From Neurospora intermedia (Eukaryota; Ascomycota; Sordariomycetes; Sordariales; Sordariaceae): a stretch of 64,000 nt of DNA. Under the pieces are notes generated by a model, which saw nothing but the letters and a program-made list of their open reading frames with translations, was not told where the DNA came from and did not search any database. Made by a program: the position numbers and the translations under genes. Below, one piece after another: positions 1 to 11,970 of the stretch. The stretch is taken from positions 2,728,001 to 2,792,000 of the forward strand of contig BTPP01000004.1 in NCBI GenBank assembly GCA_037102815.1, in the 5' to 3' direction. Within the stretch, counting starts at the first letter, position 1. The number at the start of each line of letters is the position of its first letter.

Positions 1-928
1 ATGCGACCCCAGTGCTTCTATGCTCACTCCGGCCCAGCTGGACATCCCCTCCCTAAGCCCAGTCAGCCTCAACTCGGCCACTACAGCACACGAAGCCATC
101 ACACCAACAGGAATGACGGCCGCTCCCCGGCCCACCTTCACCCACAGCCACAAAACCTCCAACTTCTCTCTCCCGCGGATCGAAGCTCCCATCCGCTCCG
201 CCTCTTCCGAACGGCTTAAAACCCCCGAGCTGCACGCGCGCAAGCCCTCGGACGCCTCCAGCTTCAAGGAATCGCACGGCTTTACCCTTTCCCCCTCGCT
301 GCTGATCCCCAACGATTTTCAGCGGCAGATGCGCTTGGACTCCCTCGACGAAGTCTCAGTGGCCGGAGCTGAAGGAGACTTCAGCGACTGCCGCGGCGAA
401 TACCCTTTTGCCCCCCACGCCTTCTGCGAGCCCGGCATCTCGTCGTTAAAGTACAATCCGCATCGTGCCTCTGCTTCGACAACTGCCACGCTCGAGAGCA
501 TCAATTCGGGCCGACACGTCTCGACGGCTTCCATCTCGACTGACTTTACAAGGTTGACGCTGAGCACTAATTCGCTCGTGGATATGGAAAACTGCAATTA
601 CGAGTCGCCCGTTTGCGAGCTTCCGAACGGCAACAACCACGTCCGATCTGAGAGCGTCAGCGCCAAGGGCGCCGCCATGCCTCCCGTGCCCGAGTTTGAG
701 GAGATTTCTGACGAGTCCCTCCGCCGGGGCGAGAGTTTTCCTAACCTTGTCGGATTGGCTCAGGATAGTGCTGAAGCACCAGTAACAGGCTCGAAGCGAA
801 AGGATTCGATGCTGGGGCTGCAGAGGCCAGGCAGAGGCCGCGCAAGGACAACTAGTCTCAGCACGCCACCGCCCCCGAACCAGTTTTCGCTATTTCCCAA
901 TGTGAAGTTGACGGGACCTCAGATCTAG
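1..928 (+). CDS. 3' end of an unidentified Ser/Pro-rich protein (partial)
   Basis: The reading frame is open from the window edge (frame beginning at base 2) to the stop at 926-928, so only the C-terminal ~308 residues are present. No known domain is recognisable. The segment is rich in Ser, Thr and Pro with scattered acidic patches (for example SLDEVSVAGAEGDFSD and EFEEISDESLRRGESFPNL) and ends in a basic SKRKDS / RPGRGRARTTS stretch followed by KLTGPQI. This looks like a disordered, phosphorylation-prone tail of a signalling or regulatory protein, but that is inference from composition only. The first in-frame ATG in view (base 20) is not taken as the start because the frame continues upstream. 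Codon use matches the other genes. The coding call is fairly safe because of the long uninterrupted frame and biased codons; the function is unknown. Confidence 0.75.
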   Translation, partial: CDPSASMLTPAQLDIPSLSPVSLNSATTAHEAITPTGMTAAPRPTFTHSHKTSNFSLPRIEAPIRSASSERLKTPELHARKPSDASSFKESHGFTLSPSLLIPNDFQRQMRLDSLDEVSVAGAEGDFSDCRGEYPFAPHAFCEPGISSLKYNPHRASASTTATLESINSGRHVSTASISTDFTRLTLSTNSLVDMENCNYESPVCELPNGNNHVRSESVSAKGAAMPPVPEFEEISDESLRRGESFPNLVGLAQDSAEAPVTGSKRKDSMLGLQRPGRGRARTTSLSTPPPPNQFSLFPNVKLTGPQI

Positions 929-3900
929 TTCCGTTCAGCTACAAAAGGAGATAGGACAATGATCAAAGCCAAGTTTGGCAAAACAGTCCTTACCAAGCAC
1001 CAAGACTGCCATTACTACCATTACTACCATCAACATCCCGGCGCACCGAATTGTCTTGCTTGAAATAAAGCATACGCGGTGATCGCGCGATTTCATCCTT
1101 TCCAACAAGCAGCCAATCTCCTTCCTCGGAAGAGGAGGAGTGGCCGTCGTATTTTCCTTATTACCAACCATCGTCATCGTCATTGAGCATCATCAGCATC
1201 GTTCATCGTTCTTTCCTTTTCCTTAGAAATAGACCCTGGGAATCTGGAGGCAAACAGGCAGGGAGCAAGCACCGCGCTTTTTTTTTTTTTTTTTTTTTTT
1301 TACTTTATTGTCATACCTTCCTTGTTCTTGTCCATCCTGCTGTTTTCTATATACCAGTTATCAGTCAGTCACTCAAATCGGTTCCAGAAAGGGGCAGTGT
1401 GCGGGGCGGGGGAAAATGGAGGAAGGAACGAAGGAAGAATGAAAAAGGCAGACGGAAGGGGGAATACCAAAAGTTTCCGATCATTCTTGCCCTTTTACAC
1501 ACTTTTAATCCCTCACTGAAACTCAACAATCACTCGACTTCACAACACACGTCATCAACACCGACCGACTATCCAATCACTTAACCACAGTTTCGACAAC
1601 ACACTCACTCACACCACACCATCCACACCACCACCACACAAATTTCCCTATATATCTTTGCCCCCTTCGATTCAAATATTCACGAAGTTATGACCGTTAT
1701 GAAGGGTGAGGAGAGCTGGGGGAGGGGGAGGATGGGGAGGGGGATATATATGCGAAGAAACTTCACATCAAGCCATTTGTTCAAGATTCTGTGTCAATAG
1801 AAGAGTAGATGTCGCATGTAGCATGTATTATAACAATCAGGTACCTACCTACCTGTATATGTAAGAACTCTTGACTGGCTAAAGTGTCTCGTTCGTATGT
1901 ACTCGTGAGATTTTAGGGAAGCTTTGAGGTTCAAATCGTGCCAGTCGAGCTTGTACCGGGGCAATTGTTTAGTTATGTGCTAGGCTTTACTTTACTTTAC
2001 TTTGATAGCAGATCGGTAGGTTTAGGACAATACGGTTGAACTTGAATGGTTTGCTTGACTACAGGTACATCTTCGCTTGTTCCCAAATGTTGTAGACATT
2101 ATTGGGGATTGGTAGAGGCATCGAGAGTCCAGCAATTCAGATGTACGTATCACAGGACACTGAGAGAGGTCCGTGAATTCTGATTCGCAGATTGCTTTCC
2201 CTTTTTTCCTTTCTGATCTACTGTGTATAGCGGCCGCGGTGATCCGATCGGAAAGTCCGTCCGAACCTCAAACTACAAAGTGAGGTGGTGATACGGTAGT
2301 CTTTGCGTTAATAACAAGCGCAAGCTCGTTCTACCTGGTTTCGACTTTCTGTGAGACAGGGATATCTTTATGGAAACACCTCCCACCACCCCGTTTCCTC
2401 TAATACATGGCCCTAGTTTCTATTGCACCCTTTATGTCCTATTTAAACCAGAAAAGGTCTGCCGTTCAGGAAAACGGACATCCATGACCTCTGTTCAGAT
2501 AACCTTGTTGGCGTAAATCTTGCCTCTGTGCGAATTTGTCACCTGAATTCGCCAAATTTTCTGCCACCTATCTAACTGGAATTAAGAAGTCCTGATCCGG
2601 GATAGACTTCGCGGTGGTGCGACAGTAGAGTATAACCAGCAGGATCTGTCCATTCCTACCAGAAAGAGCCCAGGAAAAAGCACATCAGCCACTTTCTGCT
2701 TGCACTGGCAAACATTGATCGGTTGAAATCGCCCATGTTGGACCGGATTCAGGTAACGCCTTAGTTCGCTTCCCCTACAGACTTTGTATCTCGCAAAATT
2801 GATACGACGATAGTCCCTCAAGATCAAAGGTTGGGGGATCCATGCTTTGGTGCAGAAGCAGACAAGCTCAAGCTTTGAGGTTCGGCGCGAGCGGAGCCGA
2901 GCGACCAAATGTGCCAAACGGGAATGGACGCCATGGCACCAGGTGGAAATGCACGACATTGGAAGATCAGGGCTGCCTTTGCACTTTCCAGAAGCACCCC
3001 ACTATTGTTTTGAAGCCTGGCAGAAAATCACGTTATTCCAACGATAACCCTTCCGTTGTGACGAACCAGTGTGCGCCTTCCATCACATGAACTTTCGCCG
3101 AGCTCGGTTGCCGTGGACGAATAGGGATGCTAAAGCGATCTGCCAGAGCCGCCGTCGAGGGTCGTATTGCATGCGAGCGAAGGGCTCTAGTGCCCAGCAG
3201 ACGCAGCGCGCCAGTACAGGAACAACTAGCCCATCGGGGATACGGAAAGTCAAGCACAGCACCGTGACGCGGACGTGCTCCGTTTCGAGTATCGGCGCAA
3301 CTCTTCTAATGCTTCTTTTAGGCAGGTAGCCACTTTCGTCTAATGCACATCGAGTTGTGTCGTGTCGTCTGACATGGACGTGGACCCTCCGCTTGGCGGC
3401 AGCATCAGAAAGACCTAGCACGGCGGGCACGCACCTGAGGAATTGGCCCGAGGGCGAGGCACCTTTGCGTCTGTTCAATTTCTCGAGTTCGATTCGGCGT
3501 TGGCCATTTGCCGTGGTACAGGGCCATTTTGATCTCGAATCCAGGCGCGACTCGTGGTTTACCGCTGTACCACGAGGAACCATTAGCACCGCATGTATCA
3601 CCTCCGGCTGCTATAATCTCGGGCTGACAGGAAACGGCACTTACCCAAAGAGACTTGAGAGTATTTGCAGATGGGGAACCCGGTCATGTCGAGGAAAGCA
3701 CACATATCGCCTTCAGGTTGCTGGAGCCACAGCTTGGTCAAGTCGAAGGGCCAAATGTCGAAGCAAGAAGTCCTAATCGTCTTGAGCTGATAGCCCCAGC
3801 CGCTCGCAAGTCGATTCGAGGCCCTGACGATACCGCTTGTGGAACGCGAGCAAATTGGATGATCAAAAAGACAGCAAGAGACGTCAATACACTGCAGCTC

Positions 3901-6900
3901 ATCTCAAGGGACTTGGCCTGTACAGCCACGGCCGTGGCCCATGTTGAGGATATCTTCCTTTGCAGGTATTCTGAGCCTGGACAAAGAGCGTCTCCTCATG
4001 GCTGGGGAGTGATGAAAGTGTCAAGTTCGAGGACAGACGTGGCCGACGTTGCCCGCGGGCTGTTGCTTGGAACAACAGTTCCTGAGGTGTCCCCTCACTC
4101 CCGTCAGTTGTATTTGACGTCCCGACAAACAAAGGCTGTCCTTCCGCTTCCCCATGTCTGCGCTCCTCCGACAAACAGGGCTCTCAATTGTTCACTCGAC
4201 ATCTCAAAAATTCCCCAATAGCCCCACCTGGGGTGTATGTACGATCCCAAGGAATCGAAGACCGCAAAATCGAATGGCGGCGCAGATCATGATGAAAGGC
4301 GCTTGCGACAACCACACAAGCTGCACTCATGTGACTTCGGTTCGTTGCTCTACACTACGAGAAGAACTTGTTTGTGCGCGAAAGAGGACACAGTACCCGA
4401 CCAAGGCCGGCACAGCAGCAGCAACTCCAAAGCGGAGAGAGAGAATCAGCGAAAAGCCGTCCTTATTCATCTGTCCCATTTTGATGACCCCATCTGGGCT
4501 ACTATGTACCGTCTATGGTAGTCCATACAACCTGAAAGCGTACATATGTAGTTGGGCGGGGATCTCCATCCAATCGTACTCGCCAGTCATTATGCGGGGA
4601 CGAAACGTCCAGCATCCATCCAGGAGGACATAGGTAGCTAGTACACTATTCTAGTCGACTGTAGGTCTAGTCGGTCTGCACCAGGATACCATCCTCCTGC
4701 CCTCCGACTCTCGAACCAAACTGCAATCAGGCCATACTCTCTTCTCTTCCATTTTACGAACAAACACATCCCGTACAACGACCAATCCGACTCCGGTTGT
4801 GTTGCTGTCATGGAAGTCACGGCTGGGTCAAAGGCAACGGAAGTCATGAAGTCTTCCGCAAACCGGGACTTGCTCGGTCGAACCGGTTTGGTGCATAAAA
4901 CAGTGGAGGCACCTCTACGTGGCCTCCTGAACTCTGGACCAGGTCACGGTATGTCCCGGGCTTCTGCCTCCTCCAGTTTGTGTGTCGAGGTATCGAGCCA
5001 ACTTCATCCAAGGTCGTATTTGCCGCTGCTCGCCCATAAAAAATCACCTCACATCTTCCAATAATTTTGGCATGGGAACAACACAAGACCTAGCGCAGAT
5101 TCTTCTTCGTTGCCTACCGATTCCATTTTACGTCGGCGTTCATTGGGATGGCGTCACCTCTGGACCTCAAATATCACGTGCGGCTCTGTTTCAATCCCTG
5201 CCCAGCTTCCGCTTTCCGCGCGATGCCTGTCAAGGCCTGTCACTTCGAGGCCTGTCTCACCTGTCTTAGCACTCTGCACTACCAAGATCGAGGGCTGAAT
5301 CTCAAGGGTTAGGTACCCAAGCAGGCCAATGGCTTCCTTCCCCATACTGTCCGCCCTATATTACCGTCGTCTTATTGTGGCGACGACCATAGCTGTCAAA
5401 CCAGCATTTGATCATTATCCACCTCAGTACGATATGCTCTGTCTGTTAACCAGTCTGTCCAGCAGCCCGTCTGCGCATCTGCCTCGGACGTCCCAGTCTG
5501 CCGTTGCTTTTGCTGCCTCAAGTTTCAGCAAACACGCGACCGGAAGCCGGATGCCATGCGAGTGCCTCCACAATGCGCGCGGCTTCGTCAACCCCGGCCT
5601 CTTCCGATGCTGGTCTGGAGCCCTTCCCCACCGGAGACAGGAGACAAAAAGACTGGCCACACCCAAGGCGACCATTCAAAGGGGAGACGATGGAGTAGAC
5701 GGTCTGCCGGGGTCTAAAAAAAATCCAGTCAACTCCATCGGCGTGTTCTGAATAGCAGCTTATTCGTTCAACACGGGACCACTCTAGTCGCTCCTACACC
5801 TGTAGCGCGATCAACCGCAGCATTGCACTCTCCTGATTCGCCGATTTCTTGATTCTGGAAACCGCAATGGGGCTTCTCCAGTCCCTGGCCTATTTTGGTG
5901 ATGACGATGCTACCATTGCTGGCCCGTTGAGCCGATGGGACTATGGATCTCTGCAAGTGTCTCAGTGCTGAGGGACGTCCTGCAAGACAACCTGATAATC
6001 TCCCCGGTCTTAGCAGTCGAATGTAGGACTGCTTTAGGGCTGCAACATGCATCCCACCCTGCGGCCTATGTATTTGACGGTTACTACTCCCGAGTACGCT
6101 GTACAGATGTCACAGTACAATTTGGCCTGTACAGTCACCCTGGGTCACCATACCCTTGAAGATTCTTGACGAGCATTGCCCACCGACGTGTCACGACGGC
6201 TGTGGTACAGCCTGGCATTCACGGATCAAACTAATTTGCTATATGGATTCTGCAATAGTCTTGTTCGTCATATCAGAAACGGGCGGTAAAACGACGAACT
6301 CGGCATCGGAATTGCTATTTTCACCAGTCACTCACTCATCATCTGCCATTCTTGCAATGAGATCTTTCCTCCCGAATATGATGGATCCCATCGTTGCTCT
6401 CTCCGCCCGAATTTCTTTCCAGATGCAGAAGGCATAAGCTAGGAGACATCGTCCGGTCTCTACCAGGCCCGACCAGGGTCAGCGACCCTCAACTACCCTG
6501 GCAGAGCAACGGCGCCTGGGGTTCAGTACCTCAGGGGTGATTTCACATCGTCGTCAAAAGTTTGCTCGGCTGTGTGGGTGTACACACTTCCTACCGTCCA
6601 TTGTCCACGGTAAGGTAAGGGCGGCGAATGGTGGCGGACGTGGCTCCAAGTATAGGTGCAACAGACTGGACACTCGAGCGTGCCAACCGGCCATGTCGAG
6701 TAACGCGGTGCTATATACTCGGCTGCCGCGGCTACAGTCACTCCGCAGCCGGATCAACCATGTCCCTTTGAAAATCAAAGTGTCAAGGGATGATAAAAAT
6801 GTAACAGGATCGAGGACGGGCGGCACTTCACAGAAAGTAGGAGAGTGTCATATAGTAAGGAAAGGCCCAGCGGCTCGGTCCGAGCAGGTAACCACGAAGC

Positions 6901-7636
6901 CAGTGGCTGCCATAACCTCCGCTCATATCTTCGCAAGTACTACTGCGTACGTGGTATTCCTACGAGGGTCTGTCAGCCACTTGACCTGCAACTCGGGAGA
7001 TCAGGTAATCCCCTCCGTCCCGCCCCCTATACATACATGGTACATCCGAACGGCACACTTGTTTGGGTTTAGCCCAAGTTACTGACTACCAGGTGGGGAG
7101 ACCTGAAAGCCATAGGCGCTCACTCCACCACCATTCATCCTTCTCAACAAGCATTGCCCCGTTCTTGTGCTTCCACCAGTTTCTTAAGGGTAGCCGGAAC
7201 TTAGTTTGGACGACAGAACAACGGCCAGCGCAAACAGGACTAATCTCGAACAAGCTCGATCTACCATGGGCATTGGGCATACGGCAAGCACAACTTCCCA
7301 AAGCCGTCTGAGTTTCACATCCGCACATTAGGGCTGGACTGGATAGGCGAGAAACGTGTGAGATCCCTTGATCCCGAACGGAGTGAATTACTTAGGTAAT
7401 TTGTGCTGAGCGAGGTGTCGGCGGCCTGAGGACCACCTGAATATTGACAGCGAATGGAAGAGCCGATCTTAGCCTGGTCGTCATCTATCCATCGAAGTAT
7501 ATAGTGACGTTTAGCGAAGAGTCAAGAGTCCAATTGCTTGTGGGCCACGCCATATTTCACCGAAAACTTCATATTTCCCGGCTTTGCGTGTTTGGGTTTC
7601 CGCTGCGCATAACCTGGGACACAACCGCTTCAAAAG
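929..7636. other. 6.7 kb gene-poor intergenic region
   Basis: No convincing gene was found here. It holds the 3' flank of the first gene, a purine-rich stretch around 1380-1460 and another around 1700-1745, a short TACCTACCTACC run near 1840, and the promoter and probable 5' leader of the bHLH gene at the right end. Open frames of up to 188 codons exist around 3083-4221, but they lack ATG starts with context, splice logic, codon bias or recognisable motifs, and they overlap on both strands. Confidence 0.6.
1278..1301 (+). repeat. T24 homopolymer
   Basis: Run of 24 T residues about 350 bases after the stop of the first gene. Length may vary between assemblies. Confidence 0.9.
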
Positions 7637-9700
7637 ATGGCACGAACTTACGGCGATCAGCCGGGTTTCGACAACTACGGCACCGGAACATATGAGGTAC
7701 GCAAACTTTTATTGCCTTACTCACCTATTTCCGATCTAAACCGAACCTTTCACCCGGAAGTCAACCATTTCTGTACCCTGCTTAGCGATTTGAGGGCTGG
7801 ACCTGCTGGGTGCGCGGAGGGACAGCCAGAGAATCAGCATTGCCCTCCCTCAAACACCCAAGTGGCTGGAGACGACTGTGTCGTGCAGGCTCTACAGGTC
7901 AAGAAACTCGAGCAAGTCAGACTCCACAGCCAAGGCTGCCTATGTGGATGACTGGATGACTTGAAACCTAACAGTTCGAGTGAGCAAAATGTCCTCATTG
8001 ATCCCCAAGACTTCGGTGCGTATATGGCATAGTTGCCGGTCATAACATGGTCGATCAGGAGAGCATCGTGAACTGGGAGACAGGAGACCGCTGTGAGGAG
8101 ATCTCGTTGTCGGAGTCATCCAGATAGACGAAAAGGGAGAAAGCAGTCATGAGGTTGGTAGAGATAACGTGAGATGGAGGGCCGGGACTAGACGCATGCC
8201 TTTATACGCCTCGCAAGCAAGCAAATCCGACCATCGCAGTATAACTGACATATCACAATGCATTTTCAGGAGATGATGACCGAAGTACCCTCAGCCTTCA
8301 GTCTCGGCAGCGGTCCGAAAGGTCTTGGCATACCCGAACACGCCACTTACTCCGAAAATCAAACCACTTCAATCCATACCACACACCAGCGGAGCGGGCC
8401 GAGCTTACCCTATTCGAACTTCGCCTCTCCAGCCCGGCAAACCACGCTTGCAACTTCTCCAACCTTCCCTGTAACGACAGCGTCATATCACGTCCCGACT
8501 CCTGACAACCCTACGCAGCCTCCTTACTATCAACAAGGGGCTGGGTGGGAGCAACAACAACTACCATCCACGAGCGCCGCCGCTCTGTACAACCGCGAAC
8601 ACACGGCGGTTTCAGCACCTCCGGCTTTGACACCCTACGAATTCGCGCCTTCGCATGATATTTCGGGTTCTTGCCTCGGTGGCGGTAGCACTTACGGATC
8701 GCCACCTGTTGTCCAGAGTCCCATACAGCCCGGGTTTGGGTTCTTGTGGGCGAACGGTCACCCGCCTAGCAGCGTTGGATCGAACACGCCTTCTCAAAGA
8801 GCTATAGCATCTCCAACTGCTAGAACATTCGAATCAATCAGCGCGCCATCCGACACTGGATTTTCGGATCACTCGGACGGCGTCACTTATGCAAACATTG
8901 ATGAGAGAGCCAATCAGCAGCAGCAGCCGCCGCAGCAGCAGCCGCAGCAACATCGATGGGTTCAAACTACTACCGTGTCAATGGAAGGATGCAACAAGAG
9001 CGAGGACGGTCCGTGGAATACCGGCGAAAAGAAGGCCTTTGGCCAAATCATGACACCGATATCTTGCGGGTCACCGTTCAACGCAGCCGCAGCAGTGCCA
9101 GCAGTGCCAGCAGTACCAGGAGGTGCTGCTAAGGCCGCGAAAGGGACCGCGTCTGCAACTGCGGCCTTTAGCAAGAACAAAGGAAAACTGCGAAGCGCCT
9201 CACGGGCTCCCAAGAACATCCAACCGCGACCGGAAGAGACGCCAGAAGAGCGAAAGTCGCGCAACTCGCATAATTTGGTGGAAAAGCAGTACCGCAACCG
9301 ACTCAATGCCCAGTTTGAGAGGCTCCTGGCTGTGCTCCCAGACTCAGTGCGCTCATCGATGACCATGATGGGCGGCGGTGGCGGGGACCCGGACGGCGTC
9401 AACGGTGGCAATGGTGGTGGTGGTAGCGTTATACCGGGCCAACACCCTTCGCTTGACTTTAGTATTGAACGACGTCTGAGCAAGGCCGAGGTGTTGGATA
9501 TGTCGAGGCGGTACATATTATCGTTGGAGAAGGAACGGGATACTCTTGAGAGGGAAAAGGAACAGTTGATGCATAGCATTGATCAACTGAGGCAAGGCCA
9601 TGGTCATCATAGTCACGGTGGTCATACTGGTGCTATGTACATGGTGGATAGGAACGGAATACCGATAGGGCATGGGCATATGAGAGGAGTTGGAGGCTGA
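7637..9700 (+). CDS. bHLH transcription factor with SREBP-like tyrosine in the basic region
   Basis: Nuclear DNA-binding regulator, predicted 496 residues. Exons: 7637-7696 (20 codons from ATG) and 8270-9700. The 573-nt intron has donor GTACGC, an AACTGAC branch site near 8243 and acceptor TTTTCAG, and the phase is 0 on both sides. The N-terminal two thirds is low-complexity (Gln, Pro, Ser; a CAG/CCG-coded QQQQPPQQQPQQ tract near 8920-8950). The bHLH begins at about residue 347: basic region and helix 1 SHNLVEKQYRNRLNAQFERL, a long Gly-rich loop of roughly 40 residues, then helix 2 RRLSKAEVLDMSRRYILSL running into a leucine/charged coiled coil. The H-x3-E-x3-R DNA-contact pattern is present, and the residue before the R is Tyr, as in SREBP-type factors (known family trait). 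The C-terminus is His/Gly-rich with no membrane segment, so it is not a membrane-bound SREBP. Target genes are unknown. An in-frame ATG at 8258 just before the acceptor could start a shorter form. Confidence 0.88.
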
Positions 9701-9783
9701 TTCAACCCGGTCTTTTGTCTCTCTTCGTCGAGAGCTGTATAATTTTTCCTCGTGTTAACTCATTCAACAGAACACACCAAACC

Positions 9784-9862
9784 AGAAAGAAAAAAAAGAA
9801 AAAGGAAAAAAAAAAAAAGAAGAAGAAGAAGGAGAAGAACAGAAAAGAAAAGGAAAAGAGGG
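9784..9862 (+). repeat. Polypurine tract after the bHLH stop
   Basis: About 79 bases of almost pure A/G on the coding strand (one C), including runs of A and GAA repeats, starting 84 bases after the stop codon. It probably lies in the 3' untranslated region. Confidence 0.85.
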
Positions 9863-11147
9863 CGCTATAGAAGGTACAGAGTTTAGAGGTTGGTTGCGCT
9901 TTGAGCGGGTTTAAACAGCACCTTCAGAGTTGTTGATGGCCATACATCTATGTCTACTTGTTATTGCTTTTCAGTGGAGAACTCGAACGAGCAGCACTGC
10001 GGACACTCAGCACACGTATCATGCTGGCATAAGCTGTAAGCATATGGTGATGATTATTGGAAATCGGATTAGTTACTGGGTAAAACTATAGTTTGTATCG
10101 AGTGCCCAACAGGAATATAAGCACATAGACTACCAGGTCGTTTTAAAACAGCCGGCCCCCTTTTTTCTTTTCCCTGTTCCCTTTTCTTGATGGTATATAC
10201 ATAAGCTTTATGTATAGCCGTTGGTGTACAGAGGACGCTGTCTGTCTACACTCTACCCAATCTGTGCTTAGTACAGGCAACCCACATCCTTGTTTTTCTT
10301 TCTCTCTTTTATTTTCATTTTGTCCAAGAGATAAAATTCGGATACATGTTGGTTCAGCCGCATATCAGATTAGACTCGACAATGATGCGGAAACGTATAT
10401 ATACTCATTCTTGTCTTTGAAAACACACTGTTTAACGCCGCTTTTCCTTTAACGCAAAATCAATCAGATGATAATCTTCTTCCCCACGGGATGCCATTGA
10501 AACGCCGCCGCCTGCCTGCCGACTCAAAGATCAAACCAGCACACCCACACACATACTCGAGATCAATGCCGAGCCGAGCCGCGCCACTTTCCGCCAACCA
10601 CTGACTGGAATTGTCGCGTTTTGACCGCCATTGACCGTCCCAAAAGATCACATCGAGACTTTCTTCCGACCTTGCATTCCAGAGAGTGGCCAGATTTCCC
10701 TTTTGCACTCATGGCCCTTCTTTCCAATCAGATCATGCGTTTGACCCCCTCCCCCTTCTCTTTGGCCCCCACGCTAAAGCTGTTTGAGCCAGCTAAAGTC
10801 ATCCAAGTGCGCGCAGATTCTTGGCTGCCGTCTGTTCATCGTTCTTTCTGCCGTCGTACTGGCGATGGGATTTTCTGCAGGCGGAGTCACGGGACACATC
10901 ACAATCCCGTGTCCTCTCCCTTCCTACAACCCAACCGAGCAGGGAAGACACGATCCAACGTCGCGCGCCTTCAACTTTTGGGAAATACCCATGCCCTGGC
11001 AATTTCATCTCTTCCACTTCCCCAACACCTCCTATTCCCTTCTCGCTGCTCGAGATAGGATATATCTGACTGACTTGGACCAAACTGAGCATAGCCAGAC
11101 CAGACCATGCCAGGCTAAACCTTATGGTCCATTACAGTAGTAATAAG

Positions 11148-11174
11148 TAGTAGTAGTAGTAGTAGTAGTAGTAG
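11148..11174 (+). repeat. (TAG)9 microsatellite
   Basis: Nine tandem TAG units about 80 bases downstream of the CenH3 stop (CenH3 is on the minus strand). Confidence 0.9.
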
Positions 11175-11253
11175 CAACAAGTTTCGACTGCGCTTCCGCT
11201 TCCGCTACCGCTGCTGTTGCTGCATCAGCCGCACCGCCATGCGCTCATCACAC

Positions 11254-11970
11254 TCATACCCACCCAGCACCTCCCCACACGCCGCGTATCCGGCGAGCCA
11301 GCTGGATGTCCTTCTGCATGATGGTGACGCGCTTGGCGTGGATGGCGCACAGGTTGGTGTCCTCGAACAGGTGGACGAGAAAGGCCTCGGCGGCCTCTTG
11401 CAGGGCCAGGATGGCTTGCGACTGCCAGCGCATTTCCTCGTCCATGGGGCGGAATTGCATGGCTATTTCGCGGACCTACGGTTACAACAAGAAAGGGTAA
11501 GTAAGTCACGGAATCAGGCTTTTAAGAAGCGTACTACGCATAAACAACAACAATACGTACCAACCGCGCAAAGGGAAGCTTGGCAACCAAGAGATCTGTC
11601 GTCCTTTGGTAGTTGCGGATCTCCTTGAGCGCAAGCGTGCCGGGTCTGTAACGCCTCTTCTTGCCCTGGGGGACGGGGTCGCCGGCTGAGTTTTGTCATT
11701 GTTAGCTGCGTGTGATCCTAACTGGGGGTCGTATCCAATGGATCGATACTCTCCGCGCGTGCGCGCGCATATCCGTACGCGCCGCGCCTCTGGTTGCGCT
11801 GAAAGTACCGCCGTAGATGGGACTGGATGGAGTGGTAGGTAGGACATACGCTGAACACTGCTGGCGCGCGACTTCCTTCTTCCCGGGGGAGTGGCCTTGG
11901 GCGTCGGCACCGCCGCGGCTTTCTTAGACACCGCCTTTGACTTTGTTACTCCTCCCTTCTTTGGTGGCAT
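11254..11970 (-). CDS. cenH3: Centromeric histone H3 variant (CenH3/CENP-A)
   Basis: Replaces H3 in centromeric nucleosomes and marks the site of kinetochore assembly. Three exons, read on the minus strand: 11970-11850, 11685-11561 and 11475-11254, with donors GTATGT and GTACGT and acceptors TCAG and GTAG, giving 155 residues. The N-terminal tail ([20 protein letters not shown]...) is basic and quite unlike the ARTKQTARKST tail of canonical H3. The histone fold follows, with the alphaN segment [19 protein letters not shown], then [19 protein letters not shown], a lengthened loop 1 and helix 2 ([20 protein letters not shown]; the centromere-targeting region), and the conserved end [20 protein letters not shown] plus RRIRGVWGG. 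Divergent tail, loop 1 changes and length support CenH3 rather than H3. Intron 1 contains an unusual alternating GC tract. It is transcribed divergently from the derlin gene, about 1.2 kb apart. Confidence 0.96.

Larger units (their letters stand above)
9701..11253. other. Intergenic: convergent 3' flanks of bHLH and CenH3
   Basis: Apart from the polypurine tract and the TAG repeat, no gene is supported. Open frames at 10621-11140 overlap each other on both strands and lack splice logic or motifs. Confidence 0.6.

Noticed and set aside
3083-4221. Overlapping open frames of 172 and 188 codons on opposite strands
   Set aside because: No codon bias, no recognisable motif, no splice context; similar long frames arise by chance at this base composition.
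2580-7600. Transposon or repeat-induced point mutation relic
   Set aside because: No AT enrichment, no terminal repeats and no recognisable transposase or polymerase fragments.
10621-11140. Open frames between the bHLH and CenH3 genes
   Set aside because: Three overlapping frames on both strands, none with coding character; consistent with 3' flanking DNA.
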